Positions 43,326 to 51,380 of a DNA stretch of 64,000 nucleotides are shown here, piece by piece; positions within the stretch are counted from its first letter, which is position 1; every line of letters starts with the position of its first letter. The notes below the pieces were generated by a model, which was given only the letters and a program-made list of their open reading frames with translations, was not told the DNA's origin and did no database searches. The position numbers and the translations under genes are program-made. The stretch is taken from NCBI RefSeq assembly GCF_027563345.1, contig NZ_JAMKBK010000008.1; one strand, written 5' to 3'. The DNA comes from Psychrobacillus psychrodurans. GTDB taxonomy: Bacteria > Bacillota > Bacilli > Bacillales_A > Planococcaceae.

Positions 43326-43802
43326 TTAAATTTCTAAACCTACTTTTTCACTAGTCGTTTTTTCATAAACTTTAATAGAGCCTCCAGAAGGTCCGTAAGT
43401 AATCGTTGAATTTACCCAACCATAGTTTTCATAGTACCCTTCTAAATCACTAGATAAATAAAGTTTCTCATATCCTAGCTGCGCACTCACATTCAATCCA
43501 TGTTCTAAGAGACTTTTACCAATTGACCTTCCTCTATACTCCGGCTTCACATATAAGCAGGCTAACCAAGGGAACAAATCTTGTCTGCTATTAATGTCAT
43601 TTCGAAGCAACGCATAAGTACCAATGATTTCCTTACCCTCGATAGCAATATAAAATCTTGGTATAGCATCCTTATCTTTACTTGAATGTCTCATACAATC
43701 CTTGTAAAAATCATAGTTCGTTTCATTTCCCCATTGCCCCCAAAATATTTCCACTGATTCATTAAACAAATCAGATTCATTTTGGATATTTAAAATTTCC
43801 AT
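43326..43802 (-). CDS. GNAT family N-acetyltransferase
   Basis: A 158-residue protein. FYIAIEGKEIIGTYALLRND gives the first strands, LACLYVKPEYRGRSIGKSLLEHG is the acetyl-CoA motif A, and LYLSSDLEGYYENYGWVN is motif B. This subgroup resembles AAC(6')-like and general GNATs of Bacillus. Acceptor unknown. Single gene beside the repeat. Confidence 0.86.
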   Translation of the reverse strand: MEILNIQNESDLFNESVEIFWGQWGNETNYDFYKDCMRHSSKDKDAIPRFYIAIEGKEIIGTYALLRNDINSRQDLFPWLACLYVKPEYRGRSIGKSLLEHGLNVSAQLGYEKLYLSSDLEGYYENYGWVNSTITYGPSGGSIKVYEKTTSEKVGLEI

Positions 43803-43873
43803 ATTAGCACCCCTTTTTATAACTTCTTTATCTTATTTCGCTATATAATATAAGATACCTTTATTTCCGTAGG

Positions 43874-44275
43874 ATGGTGAGAAAAATTAGAGATCGTGGA
43901 GCAACCATAATTATTGAAAACGGCCAAGTAGCACTCATTAAACGAACAAAACCTCATATGACGTATTATGTGTTTCCAGGGGGAGGATTAGAAGAAGGAG
44001 AAACTCCAGAGCAAGCGGCGATTCGCGAAACATATGAAGAGATAGGCGTACATGTAAGAATCCAGCGTCCTTTTAAGATTCTTGAACAAAGTGGTACTCA
44101 ACATTTTTTTCTAGCAGATATAATAGGAGGAAAATTTGGACCCGGAGTCGGTGAAGAATATACAGATTCATCTCCTCAAAGAGGCGGTTATGAACCGATT
44201 TGGTTAGATATTAAAGATCTATCCTCACTGGATGTACGTCCTAAAGAAATCATCGAGCTAATTACAGAGGTCTAA
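43874..44275 (+). CDS. NUDIX hydrolase
   Basis: A 133-residue protein with a full NUDIX box, beginning GGGLEEGETPEQAAIRETYE at about residue 36 and ending EIGV. The N-terminus, RDRGATIIIENGQVALIKR, and the insertion GPGVGEEYTDSSPQRGGYEPIW are typical of a Bacillus NUDIX subgroup. The ribosome site before ATG 43874 is poor; GTG three bases later is possible. It precedes the AraC gene on the same strand with a 75-bp gap. Substrate unknown. Confidence 0.82.
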   Translation: MVRKIRDRGATIIIENGQVALIKRTKPHMTYYVFPGGGLEEGETPEQAAIRETYEEIGVHVRIQRPFKILEQSGTQHFFLADIIGGKFGPGVGEEYTDSSPQRGGYEPIWLDIKDLSSLDVRPKEIIELITEV

Positions 44276-44350
44276 GCAGTCCAATAACCGCACAAAATGA
44301 CAGGCTTACCTCTTTGTTTTCCACTAAAATACATATTAGGAGTGAAGCCA

Positions 44351-45214
44351 ATGGGATGGGTAGAGTCGATTCAACAAGCAATCAGTTACATGGAAGATCA
44401 TTTACTAGAAGACTTATCAATAGAACAAATTGCTAAGGAAGCTAATTCTTCTGCTTTTCATTTCCAACGGACGTTTTCCATCTTAACGGATATGTCCCTC
44501 GGAGACTATATTCGAAGAAGACGACTCACTTTAGCTGCGCAAGAACTGCTGAATACAGACAATAAAATTATCGATGTCTCCTACAAATTCGGCTATGACA
44601 CTCCTGAATCTTTCACTAAAGCATTCCGTAAACAACACGGTATAACGCCTAGTGAAGCACGAAAAAATATAGGGAAAATAAATTCCTATAACCGCCTTGT
44701 TATTCAGGTAAATTTAAAAGGAGCTGAGCCAATGAAGTACAAAATTTTAGAAAAAGATAGCTTTCAAGCTGTTGGAGTGAAAAGAAGATACAATTGTAAG
44801 AACGGAGAAAATACACAAGGTATTCCTTTGTTTTGGGATGATGTAAATGCGGACGGAACAGATGATTTGCTATTCCAATTAAACAACGGAGCAATTAAAG
44901 GTGTACTTGGTGTTTGCGTTGCAGACGAAGCATATCAAGAGAATAGCTTAATCGATTATTGGATTGCAGCAGATTATGTTGGCGAAGTACCAGAAAATTT
45001 ATCAGCTATTACAATTCCGGCATCTAAGTGGGTTGTGTTCGAGGTACACGGTGCGATGCCAGATGCCATGCAAAATACATGGAAACAAATATATTCCGAG
45101 TGGTTTCCATCCAATCCATATGAGCCAGCAGGAACACCAGAGTTAGAAGTATATTCTACTGACGACCCTACTAGCCCAAACTGTTATTCAGAAATTTGGA
45201 TACCGATTAAATAA
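44351..45214 (+). CDS. AraC-family regulator with GyrI-like effector domain
   Basis: A 287-residue protein: two helix-turn-helix motifs in residues 1-105 (SIEQIAKEANSSAFHFQRTF and IIDVSYKFGYDTPESFTKAFRKQHG), then a GyrI/SOUL-like ligand domain from about 130 (MKYKILEKDSFQAVGVKRRY ... WVVFEVHGAMPDAMQNTWKQI). This is the Rob/YobU-like layout, which senses amphiphilic compounds. ATG 44351 has TAGGAG eight bases upstream. The target is not evident from context. Confidence 0.9.
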   Translation: MGWVESIQQAISYMEDHLLEDLSIEQIAKEANSSAFHFQRTFSILTDMSLGDYIRRRRLTLAAQELLNTDNKIIDVSYKFGYDTPESFTKAFRKQHGITPSEARKNIGKINSYNRLVIQVNLKGAEPMKYKILEKDSFQAVGVKRRYNCKNGENTQGIPLFWDDVNADGTDDLLFQLNNGAIKGVLGVCVADEAYQENSLIDYWIAADYVGEVPENLSAITIPASKWVVFEVHGAMPDAMQNTWKQIYSEWFPSNPYEPAGTPELEVYSTDDPTSPNCYSEIWIPIK

Positions 45215-45222
45215 TAACAAAG

Positions 45223-45248
45223 ACCCGAGGAGCACAAATCCCTCGGGT
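45223..45248. terminator. Terminator between AraC gene and btuF-like gene
   Basis: ACCCGAGG and CCTCGGGT form a perfect 8-bp stem with a 10-base loop, followed by TT and preceded by A. It begins 8 bases after the AraC stop. Confidence 0.7.
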
Positions 45249-45315
45249 TTCCATGTATTATATAGTTCTCATTTCCTAAAAAAAATTGTTGCAAATTTAG
45301 GACAAGTTTAAAATG

Positions 45316-46260
45316 TTATTTAAATAATTCCGGGTACACTGTTTTAGCAACCAGTTCTACTGCTTCACCAATACGCGGCCCAGGTCTAGATATAACGTCA
45401 CCGTCTACTAAAAATACTGAATCACTTTGTACAGCTCGGATCTTGTCCCAACCTGCACGAGATTTAATCTCGCCAGTTGCATCTTCTATATAATTTGAAG
45501 TTGTTAAAATAATTTCTGGATTTTTGGCAATAACATCTTCTTCTGATACACTAATCCATCCTTCTTGATCGCTAAACACATTGTCGACAGATGCTGCAGC
45601 TAAAATTTCTTGCTGGAATGTTTTACTTCCCGTTGTATAAATATCTGGCGATGGGCTAATTTCATAATATACTTTTTTTAATGAGGCAGCAGTTTCCACT
45701 TTTTCTTGAACTTCTTGAATAGTAGTTTGAATTGAAGAAATAATTTCCTGCCCTTTTTCCTCAACTCCCATTACTGTAGCCAGCTGCTCGATATCTCCGT
45801 ATACATCCTCAAAAGAAGTCGCAGACTCAATAACAAAGACTTTTAATCCAGCTTCCTCTAATAGTTGTAAAGCCTCTTCTTGACCGATTGTATAAGCGAT
45901 TACTACGTCTGGGTTCAGTTCTGTAATTCGTTCCGCATTAAATGCAACTGAATCAGATACTCGTTCAATTTCAAGCGCTTCCGCTGGATATGTATCATAT
46001 TCTGTTGCACCTACAATTTTATCCCCTACTCCTAACGCAAAAAGAATTTCTGTATTGCTTGGCTGAAGAGAAACAATCGTTTCGGGTACTTCTTTAAATG
46101 CAACCTCATTACCTGCATCATCAGTTACTGTGTATTCTTTTACTTCATCTACTACTTCCTCTTGTTTCTCTACATTTGTTGTTTCTTCTGCAGAACAGCC
46201 AACAAGTAAGAACGAAAATAGCAGCACTGCTAACCAATTAAATACATGACTTTTCTTCAT
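45316..46260 (-). CDS. btuF: BtuF-like ABC substrate-binding lipoprotein
   Basis: A 314-residue lipoprotein (lipobox LLVGCSA, Cys22) with the helical-backbone periplasmic binding fold: VSLQPSNTEILFALGVGDKIVGATEYDTYP, then LNPDVVIAYT, and C-terminal RPGPRIGEAVELVAKTVYP. Such receptors bind B12, haem or siderophores. Here the cobalamin riboswitch and the adenosyltransferase-like gene directly upstream (4 bp) make corrinoid the likely ligand. No btuC or btuD follows, so it must use an ABC core encoded elsewhere. Confidence 0.85.
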   Translation of the reverse strand: MKKSHVFNWLAVLLFSFLLVGCSAEETTNVEKQEEVVDEVKEYTVTDDAGNEVAFKEVPETIVSLQPSNTEILFALGVGDKIVGATEYDTYPAEALEIERVSDSVAFNAERITELNPDVVIAYTIGQEEALQLLEEAGLKVFVIESATSFEDVYGDIEQLATVMGVEEKGQEIISSIQTTIQEVQEKVETAASLKKVYYEISPSPDIYTTGSKTFQQEILAAASVDNVFSDQEGWISVSEEDVIAKNPEIILTTSNYIEDATGEIKSRAGWDKIRAVQSDSVFLVDGDVISRPGPRIGEAVELVAKTVYPELFK

Positions 46261-46264
46261 ATTA

Positions 46265-46804
46265 TTATTCCTCCTTTTGCTTCTTTTTTCTCATTGGATA
46301 CGACTTACTGACAAATTGAATTTCTTCCACAGCATGATGTTTATTAACATAAACAGCCATAGCAAACAACACGTTTGCCAATAACTGTGCATAGTCAAAT
46401 AAAATCTCAGGTACTTCCCTTTCTAATGAAACTTTATGTAGAGCTCTAACTGACTTCTTTGCTTCACTTCTACAAACGTGTAATTCACAAGCTGCAGTTG
46501 TTCCTTGTGGTAGTACAAATATATCTACTCTTCCTTTTACTTCCTCCACATAGAAGTCGTACATATCACTTAGAAACTGTAAATCACCTTCTGTTATAGC
46601 AACCTTACCTCGAACGGACCCGTTTAAATGGTAAGCCATTGGCGCCAAATACATTAGATCCTCGTAAACCTTTGGTACATCCTTGGTCAAAGATGCCGCT
46701 AATCCAATTCGTGTAGTCAATGAATCTGTTCGAATTTCAAAATCTACAGTAGAAGGTGTCTCACGCATAAATGGATAACAAATATAGCGGATATCTTTTT
46801 TCAT
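46265..46804 (-). CDS. Cobalamin adenosyltransferase-family protein
   Basis: A 179-residue protein. The C-terminal half, VDIFVLPQGTTAACELHVCRSEAKKSVRAL with a helix to the end, matches the PduO/Cob_adeno_trans fold, including the conserved LHxxR region. The N-terminal phosphate loop of PduO (TRTGDDG) is not seen; instead there is RTDSLTTRIGLAAS, so activity may differ. It is the first gene after a cobalamin riboswitch, which supports a corrinoid role. ATG 46804 has GAGGAGG upstream; the longer frame to 46849 lacks one. Confidence 0.7.
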   Translation of the reverse strand: MKKDIRYICYPFMRETPSTVDFEIRTDSLTTRIGLAASLTKDVPKVYEDLMYLAPMAYHLNGSVRGKVAITEGDLQFLSDMYDFYVEEVKGRVDIFVLPQGTTAACELHVCRSEAKKSVRALHKVSLEREVPEILFDYAQLLANVLFAMAVYVNKHHAVEEIQFVSKSYPMRKKKQKEE

Positions 46805-46870
46805 CTTTTTTCCTCCTCTCCTCTCGTTTGTGAACTTTCCGGCATACAATACTTAGTTAGTTAACAGCAC

Positions 46871-46900
46871 AAAAAAACGCCACCCAAATTAGGGCGGCGT
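46871..46900 (-). terminator. Riboswitch-linked terminator
   Basis: CGCCACCC (46878-46885) and GGGCGGCG (46892-46899) pair with one U-G in the minus-strand RNA and are followed by seven U. It stands between the riboswitch aptamer and the adenosyltransferase start, as an expression platform should. Confidence 0.8.
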
Positions 46901-46984
46901 GATACCTATTTATCGAGAAAATAAAAAAGAAAAATAGAAACGTGCCGTACAATCCCTTAACTTCCGAAGAGTATCTATACGTTC

Positions 46985-47152
46985 AAGAAAAGGTTGGTCT
47001 CCTGGCTCATGCATCCATTTACTCTAAGAACCTTCCCATTGACTAATCAACAGTGGTATTTTTCTTATTTCATCAGCATTTACAGTTGCGGAAACAGCTT
47101 CGGATTTTAACCGAATTCCCAAATTAAGCTAACAAGTTAGCACCTTTTCCCT
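46985..47152 (-). promoter_or_regulatory. Cobalamin riboswitch
   Basis: On the minus strand the AdoCbl aptamer landmarks appear in order: AAAAGGTGCTAAC at the 5' end, then GAAGCTGTTTCCGCAACTGTAA, CCACTG (part of the B12 box), and near the 3' end GAGCCAGGAGACC closing with CCTTTTC, which pairs with the 5' GAAAAGG. With the downstream terminator this should switch off the two-gene B12 operon when coenzyme B12 is plentiful. Confidence 0.92.
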
Positions 47153-47254
47153 GCGAAAATTATTCACTTACCACCAGTGTACCATAGCCATCTCGCTAAC
47201 TGTAACAACAATTTCACACATGAAAATTCCTCATTTTTATGCTAATGTCAGTAT

Positions 47255-47728
47255 ATGAAAAAACTTATACCTCTTTTACTTTTACTTGTTGTTGTATTTT
47301 TAGCATCAGGACAAACAGCTGAACAGCAATCTATGCAGGAAGTTTTAAAGGCATGGCTACCTAACAAACCTTTAGAGTCTTTTCTTTCTATATTTCAAGT
47401 TCCATATTGGGGTATTCTCGTTTCGGTGGAAGAGCGTGGTTACTATGCATTTTTAGAATTTTTGATACGAAAAGGAACACATTTCATTTATTTTGGAGTA
47501 ATTGCTTTAGCCATCTATATTGCACTATCAAGAATTAAGTATCGAAAGGCCACCGTGGTCGTAATTACTATGTTTCTTGCCATCGCTGATGAATTTCGTC
47601 AATCTTTTACAATCGGTCGGACGGCTTCCCTTCAGGATGTCATATTGGATACATCCGGGGCAATTGTTGCTATACTGTTACTAACATTATATCAGTGGTA
47701 CAAACAAAGAAAAAACGTTGCACAGTAA
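47255..47728 (+). CDS. VanZ-family membrane protein
   Basis: A 157-residue protein with four helices. The VanZ landmarks are LIRKGTHFIYFGVIALAIYIA and the conserved DEFRQSFTIGRTASLQDVILD, with acidic residues at the membrane face. VanZ proteins confer low teicoplanin resistance in enterococci and are widespread in Bacillales with unclear function. There is no strong ribosome site before the ATG. It ends in a bidirectional terminator shared with the convergent gerW-like gene. Confidence 0.86.
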   Translation: MKKLIPLLLLLVVVFLASGQTAEQQSMQEVLKAWLPNKPLESFLSIFQVPYWGILVSVEERGYYAFLEFLIRKGTHFIYFGVIALAIYIALSRIKYRKATVVVITMFLAIADEFRQSFTIGRTASLQDVILDTSGAIVAILLLTLYQWYKQRKNVAQ

Positions 47729-47743
47729 AGTCAACGTTTTTTC
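47709..47743. terminator. Bidirectional terminator vanZ / gerW
   Basis: AAAAACGTTG (47711-47720) and CAACGTTTTT (47732-47741) are exact inverted copies spanning the vanZ stop, with A and T runs outside. The right arm overlaps the end of the gerW-like gene. Confidence 0.8.
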
Positions 47744-48108
47744 TTTATAAGTAAAACTAAACCAAACGACATAACCGCAACGAATGTGAGCATCAATTTA
47801 ACGGGAAGGATAGGCTTGAATATAACTTTTTTATCAGTAATCTCATATACCCCAATTGGCTTAATGGAAAAAATACCTCCGCCTCCTTCTCCTTGTCCAA
47901 TTGACACAGCCTGCTCTTCATCCAATTGCCCACCACTTCCTCCTCCCACAAAATAGTTTACTTTGGCAACAGGTAATACCTGCTTATTCTCCATAACAAT
48001 GGGCTCTCCGTAAACTAACGCAACATCCTTCTCACGAGAGAACTTTTCAAAAATAGAACGTACTGGTGCTTGAAACATCGGATATTTCACTTCTGGTTTT
48101 TTAGTCAT
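47731..48108 (-). CDS. GerW/YtfJ-family sporulation protein
   Basis: A 125-residue protein with the YtfJ core: FEKFSREKDVALVYGEPIVMENKQVLPVAKVNYFVGGGSGG, the glycine-rich GEGGGGIFSIKPIGVYEI, and a C-terminal membrane helix (LMLTFVAVMSFGLVLLI). GerW-type proteins act in spore germination with lysozyme-like enzymes; this shorter, membrane-anchored version may be a paralogue. It is last in a three-gene minus-strand run with the GNAT and nucleotidyltransferase genes. The family supports a spore-forming host. Confidence 0.85.
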   Translation of the reverse strand: MTKKPEVKYPMFQAPVRSIFEKFSREKDVALVYGEPIVMENKQVLPVAKVNYFVGGGSGGQLDEEQAVSIGQGEGGGGIFSIKPIGVYEITDKKVIFKPILPVKLMLTFVAVMSFGLVLLIKKKR

Positions 48109-48122
48109 AATAATTCCACCCT

Positions 48123-48629
48123 CTATTCTAAAATAAGTGACATATGCTGTTCTTCGTAATAAGTATCCCCTATCTTTAATGCCATCTCTTCTGTACCAAA
48201 TACTTTAAAACCTAATTGAAGATACAGATTCTTGGCTGCCTTATTGCTTGAAACGACAGATAGGTTTATCTTTTGAATTTCTTCACTTTCTTTGGCATGT
48301 TCAATTGCCATCTCCATTAACGCCTTGCCAATACCTTTTCCTCGGGCCTTTGGACTAATATACATAGCGAAAATATTAGCTCTATGCCTCATCTTTAAAG
48401 TACTTTCTTGTAATAGAGTAACTACACCAATTAATGTATGTTGTTCGAAAGCTCCAAATGTATAATTTTCCTTTACTTTAAAATTATCTTTTACTCGTTC
48501 AATTGGATTGTCCCGTAGAATCGCTTCCTCATAGCTCGTGCCAAAAGCTTCTGGACTATTTTGCAATGCTTCTAGTCTTAACTTCCAATACGCACTCGCA
48601 TCTTTACCTACTAATTGTCTAAACTCCAT
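48123..48629 (-). CDS. GNAT family N-acetyltransferase
   Basis: A 168-residue protein. The first helix region LRLEALQNSPEAFGTSYEE is typical of a Bacillus GNAT group; motif A is IFAMYISPKARGKGIGKALMEMA and motif B INLSVVSSNKAAKNLYLQLGFKVFGTEEMALKI. It starts 3 bp after the nucleotidyltransferase gene and precedes the gerW-like gene by 15 bp, so the three are co-transcribed. Acceptor unknown. Confidence 0.87.
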   Translation of the reverse strand: MEFRQLVGKDASAYWKLRLEALQNSPEAFGTSYEEAILRDNPIERVKDNFKVKENYTFGAFEQHTLIGVVTLLQESTLKMRHRANIFAMYISPKARGKGIGKALMEMAIEHAKESEEIQKINLSVVSSNKAAKNLYLQLGFKVFGTEEMALKIGDTYYEEQHMSLILE

Positions 48630-48631
48630 TC

Positions 48632-49429
48632 TTATACCTCCAAGAAATATTTATCATTACATAATTCATGAGCATATAAAACAAAATGTCGACAAGCTTC
48701 TGCACGTAAACTTTCTGTATTAAATAATGACTCAGTTTGTCTAGACGAACGTATTCTTAGACCCTCCATCAATAAAGGTTTCCACCGTTCAGGCAATGTG
48801 TCTATTCCGTTTTCTAATGCTATTTCCTTTGAAATAATCTCTTTTTTATCTAAAGAGTATAGAATTCTACAAATAGTTGTCGTAGCAAATTCCACCATTT
48901 CATCTGAAACTGAACCCCTTATTTCTTTTGCCTTACTGTACCAATATTCATTAATATTATATTTTAATGTATTGAAAACATCTTCCCATTTAGTAGCAAT
49001 GCCAAGTTCTATAATTGGTGTTCCTTGTAGTACATTTCCGTATTCCTTTAAAATCCACCAGGTTATATGATTAATATCCCAATGACCAACCTCTAGACTT
49101 CCATCCGAATAGTAAGGATAGGGAGCTAAGACACTATTTGTTTTCCCTATGTCGTCTTTTAAAATATACATTCCATCCATACGTGCTCCAAGGTTTTCAT
49201 TTGTTAATTGAACATGAATATCGTCCAGAATTTCTATTTCCTTTTTATTTGCTGTTCGCTTCAATAACACAATAAAGTCAATATCGCTTTTCTCCTGTTC
49301 AAATGCGCCTATTGCAGTAGAACCATAAATATAGATTCCTTCAATTAAATCCTTAGTTAAATATGTGTTCAATAAATGCAAAAACACTTGCATTAATTTA
49401 TGTACCTCCTGTGGTAATGTTTGCTTCAT
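48632..49429 (-). CDS. Aminoglycoside nucleotidyltransferase-like protein (AadA/ANT(9) type)
   Basis: A 265-residue protein. The nucleotidyltransferase core is IYIYGSTAIGAFEQEKSDIDFIVLL (GS motif plus DXD metal ligands at about residues 35-58). The C-terminal helical domain contains DINHITWWILKEYGNVLQGTP, FATTTICRILYSL and EIALENGIDTLPERW, as in AadA and ANT(9) enzymes that adenylylate spectinomycin or streptomycin. It is diverged from the clinical enzymes and may be an intrinsic gene. AAAGGAG precedes the ATG. Confidence 0.83.
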   Translation of the reverse strand: MKQTLPQEVHKLMQVFLHLLNTYLTKDLIEGIYIYGSTAIGAFEQEKSDIDFIVLLKRTANKKEIEILDDIHVQLTNENLGARMDGMYILKDDIGKTNSVLAPYPYYSDGSLEVGHWDINHITWWILKEYGNVLQGTPIIELGIATKWEDVFNTLKYNINEYWYSKAKEIRGSVSDEMVEFATTTICRILYSLDKKEIISKEIALENGIDTLPERWKPLLMEGLRIRSSRQTESLFNTESLRAEACRHFVLYAHELCNDKYFLEV

Positions 49430-49572
49430 GATTCACTCTCCTTTGAAATTATGTTCAAAATATGTACTAGGCTCCGAAATACCTACAAAATATGACATAT
49501 AACACTATTGCTAATATTAAGTCTGATGTAAATTAGCGCTAATAGGATTGCAAAAAAGGAGCCCTTAAAATT

Positions 49573-50421
49573 ATGAAGAAAAAAGTTGCTTGGATTACTG
49601 ATACCGCCGCTTTATTAGACCCAACTTTCATTGAAAAACATAATATTTATGTCCTTCCCTTGAATATCGTATTTGAAGATGGTGCTTTTAAAGAAACAAT
49701 TGAAATGACGCATGACGAATTTTACGACAAGTTACGCAAAGCAAAGGTTCATCCAAAAACTTCACAGCCTCCAATCGGTGAGATGGTGCAATTATATGAA
49801 GACTTAAAAGCAAAAGGATACGACTGTGCCGTTGCTGTTCACACATCCAGTGAGTTGTCAGGAACCTATAATAGCTCACAAACTGCTTCAAAAATGGCAA
49901 ACTTTCAAGTGTATTCAATTGACTCTAAAATAGGATCATATCCAATGGTCAAAATGCTAGAAGTCGGTAAGCGTATGATGGAAGAAAATCACGACATAGA
50001 GGAGGTTGTTGCTCATATTGAAAATATGACGAATAACTCCGAACTTTCCTTTATACCATCCAGCTTAACGCAACTCCATAAAAGTGGTCGTGTATCTGGA
50101 ACAAAAGCTTTTCTAAGTAACCTTTTAAACATAAAAGTTGTTATTTCCTTTGATAACGGAAAAGTTGTTATGAAAGAAAAGGTTCGCGCAGATAAAAGAG
50201 CGAAGAATTATGTAATGAATTTGCTACGAAACGACATGAAAATTTCCAAGGTTCCAGAAGTTGCGGTTATTAATTGCAACAATACGATTGATGCTAGAAC
50301 TTGGAAAGAAGAATTGCTACAAGAATTCCCTAAACTAAAAGTAGTTGTTCTTCCTCTTAGTGCTTGTGTTGGAGTCCACGCTGGTGAAGGAACAACAGGA
50401 CTTAGCTGGGTTAGATATTAA
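49573..50421 (+). CDS. DegV-family fatty acid-binding protein
   Basis: A 282-residue protein: AWITDTAALLDPTFIEKHNIYVLPLNI at the start, KTSQPPIGEM, and the lipid-pocket end SACVGVHAGEGTTGLSWV. DegV/FakB proteins bind a fatty acid and, with FakA kinase, present it for phosphorylation and phospholipid synthesis. A FakA gene is not nearby. AAAAAGGAG precedes the ATG. It ends 11 bp inside the convergent GNAT gene. Confidence 0.9.
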   Translation: MKKKVAWITDTAALLDPTFIEKHNIYVLPLNIVFEDGAFKETIEMTHDEFYDKLRKAKVHPKTSQPPIGEMVQLYEDLKAKGYDCAVAVHTSSELSGTYNSSQTASKMANFQVYSIDSKIGSYPMVKMLEVGKRMMEENHDIEEVVAHIENMTNNSELSFIPSSLTQLHKSGRVSGTKAFLSNLLNIKVVISFDNGKVVMKEKVRADKRAKNYVMNLLRNDMKISKVPEVAVINCNNTIDARTWKEELLQEFPKLKVVVLPLSACVGVHAGEGTTGLSWVRY

Positions 50422-51181
50422 AGAGTTTGTGCTGCGGCACATTCTCTTTTTTCAATAAGGAACAAATTGCCGCATCACAAAAATACCCCTTTTCAAACGC
50501 TGATTGCCTTAAAACTCCTTCATATACAAAGCCTGCTTTTTCTAGTGTCTTTTTTGAGGCTAAGTTTTCGGGATCATAGAGTGCTTCAATTCGATTTAAC
50601 TCCATTGCCTCGAAACCGTAACGTAAAACAGGCTCTAAAACCTCAGTCATAACGCCTTTTCGCCAAAACTCTGGTGTCACTTCAAAACCAACTTCTGCTT
50701 TAAAATGTTCCTTCTCCCAATTGTGATAACCACAGCTACCAATAATTTTATTGTCTTCCTTCGTAGCAATTCCCCAGCGTAACCCCTCTTTTTTATGGTA
50801 TCGCTTTTGCCAGTTTTCTATTAATACTTTTGCTTCCCTTATGTCCTTAAACGTATTTAAGTCATAATACTTGGTGACCTCGTCTTGTGAAAAATAATGA
50901 TATACTTCCTTTGCATCACTTATTTCAATTGGGCGCAATAAAAAACGTTCTGTTTCCAATCTTGGAAATCTTTTTTTATGGTTATCATATAGAAAAAAAA
51001 CTACAGATTGTGCTATAACAAATAACCCCGTCAGTGAACTTATAGATATACTAACCCAGACCTGGTCCGCAATTTTCCCGTTCCCAATTGGCCCTACTCT
51101 CGGCTGATACATAGAATAGATGCCCCATACATTACCAACTAGAATAGCAAGACCCCCAAATAACAATAACCACTTTCTCAT
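50411..51181 (-). CDS. Membrane-anchored GNAT acetyltransferase (RimJ/RimL type)
   Basis: A 256-residue protein. The first ~75 residues contain two hydrophobic helices (WLLLFGGLAILVGNVWGIYSM and a second, SSLTGLFVIAQSVVFFL), and a RimJ-type GNAT domain follows: LETERFLLRPIEISDAKEVY, IGSCGYHNWEKEHFKAEVGFEVTPEFWRKGVMTEVL, YDPENLASKKTLEKAGF. GNAT enzymes of this type are normally soluble and start near the LETERFLLR motif, so the membrane part is an addition. ATG 51181 follows GGAGGTAG. Confidence 0.82.
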   Translation of the reverse strand: MRKWLLLFGGLAILVGNVWGIYSMYQPRVGPIGNGKIADQVWVSISISSLTGLFVIAQSVVFFLYDNHKKRFPRLETERFLLRPIEISDAKEVYHYFSQDEVTKYYDLNTFKDIREAKVLIENWQKRYHKKEGLRWGIATKEDNKIIGSCGYHNWEKEHFKAEVGFEVTPEFWRKGVMTEVLEPVLRYGFEAMELNRIEALYDPENLASKKTLEKAGFVYEGVLRQSAFEKGYFCDAAICSLLKKENVPQHKLFNI

Positions 51182-51380
51182 AACTACCTCCTTGTTCTGT
51201 CTTTATTCATTCGTTATAAAGTATGGAAACTCCTTTTCAATAATGTGAATACTTGTGCTCTTTTGAGTTATTAAGACAATTGGTACAGTATTTATTCACT
51301 TAAAGCTTATTTAGAATTGTCTATCCAGAAGGAGCAACAAACATTTATAGTAGCAGAGTTTTAATTGCTGCACTCTAGGG

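Noticed and set aside
43090..43329. 79-residue protein across the intergenic repeat
   Set aside because: The frame lies in the GC-rich repeat, has no ribosome site and an Ala/Glu/Arg-biased composition; similar frames appear wherever this repeat occurs.
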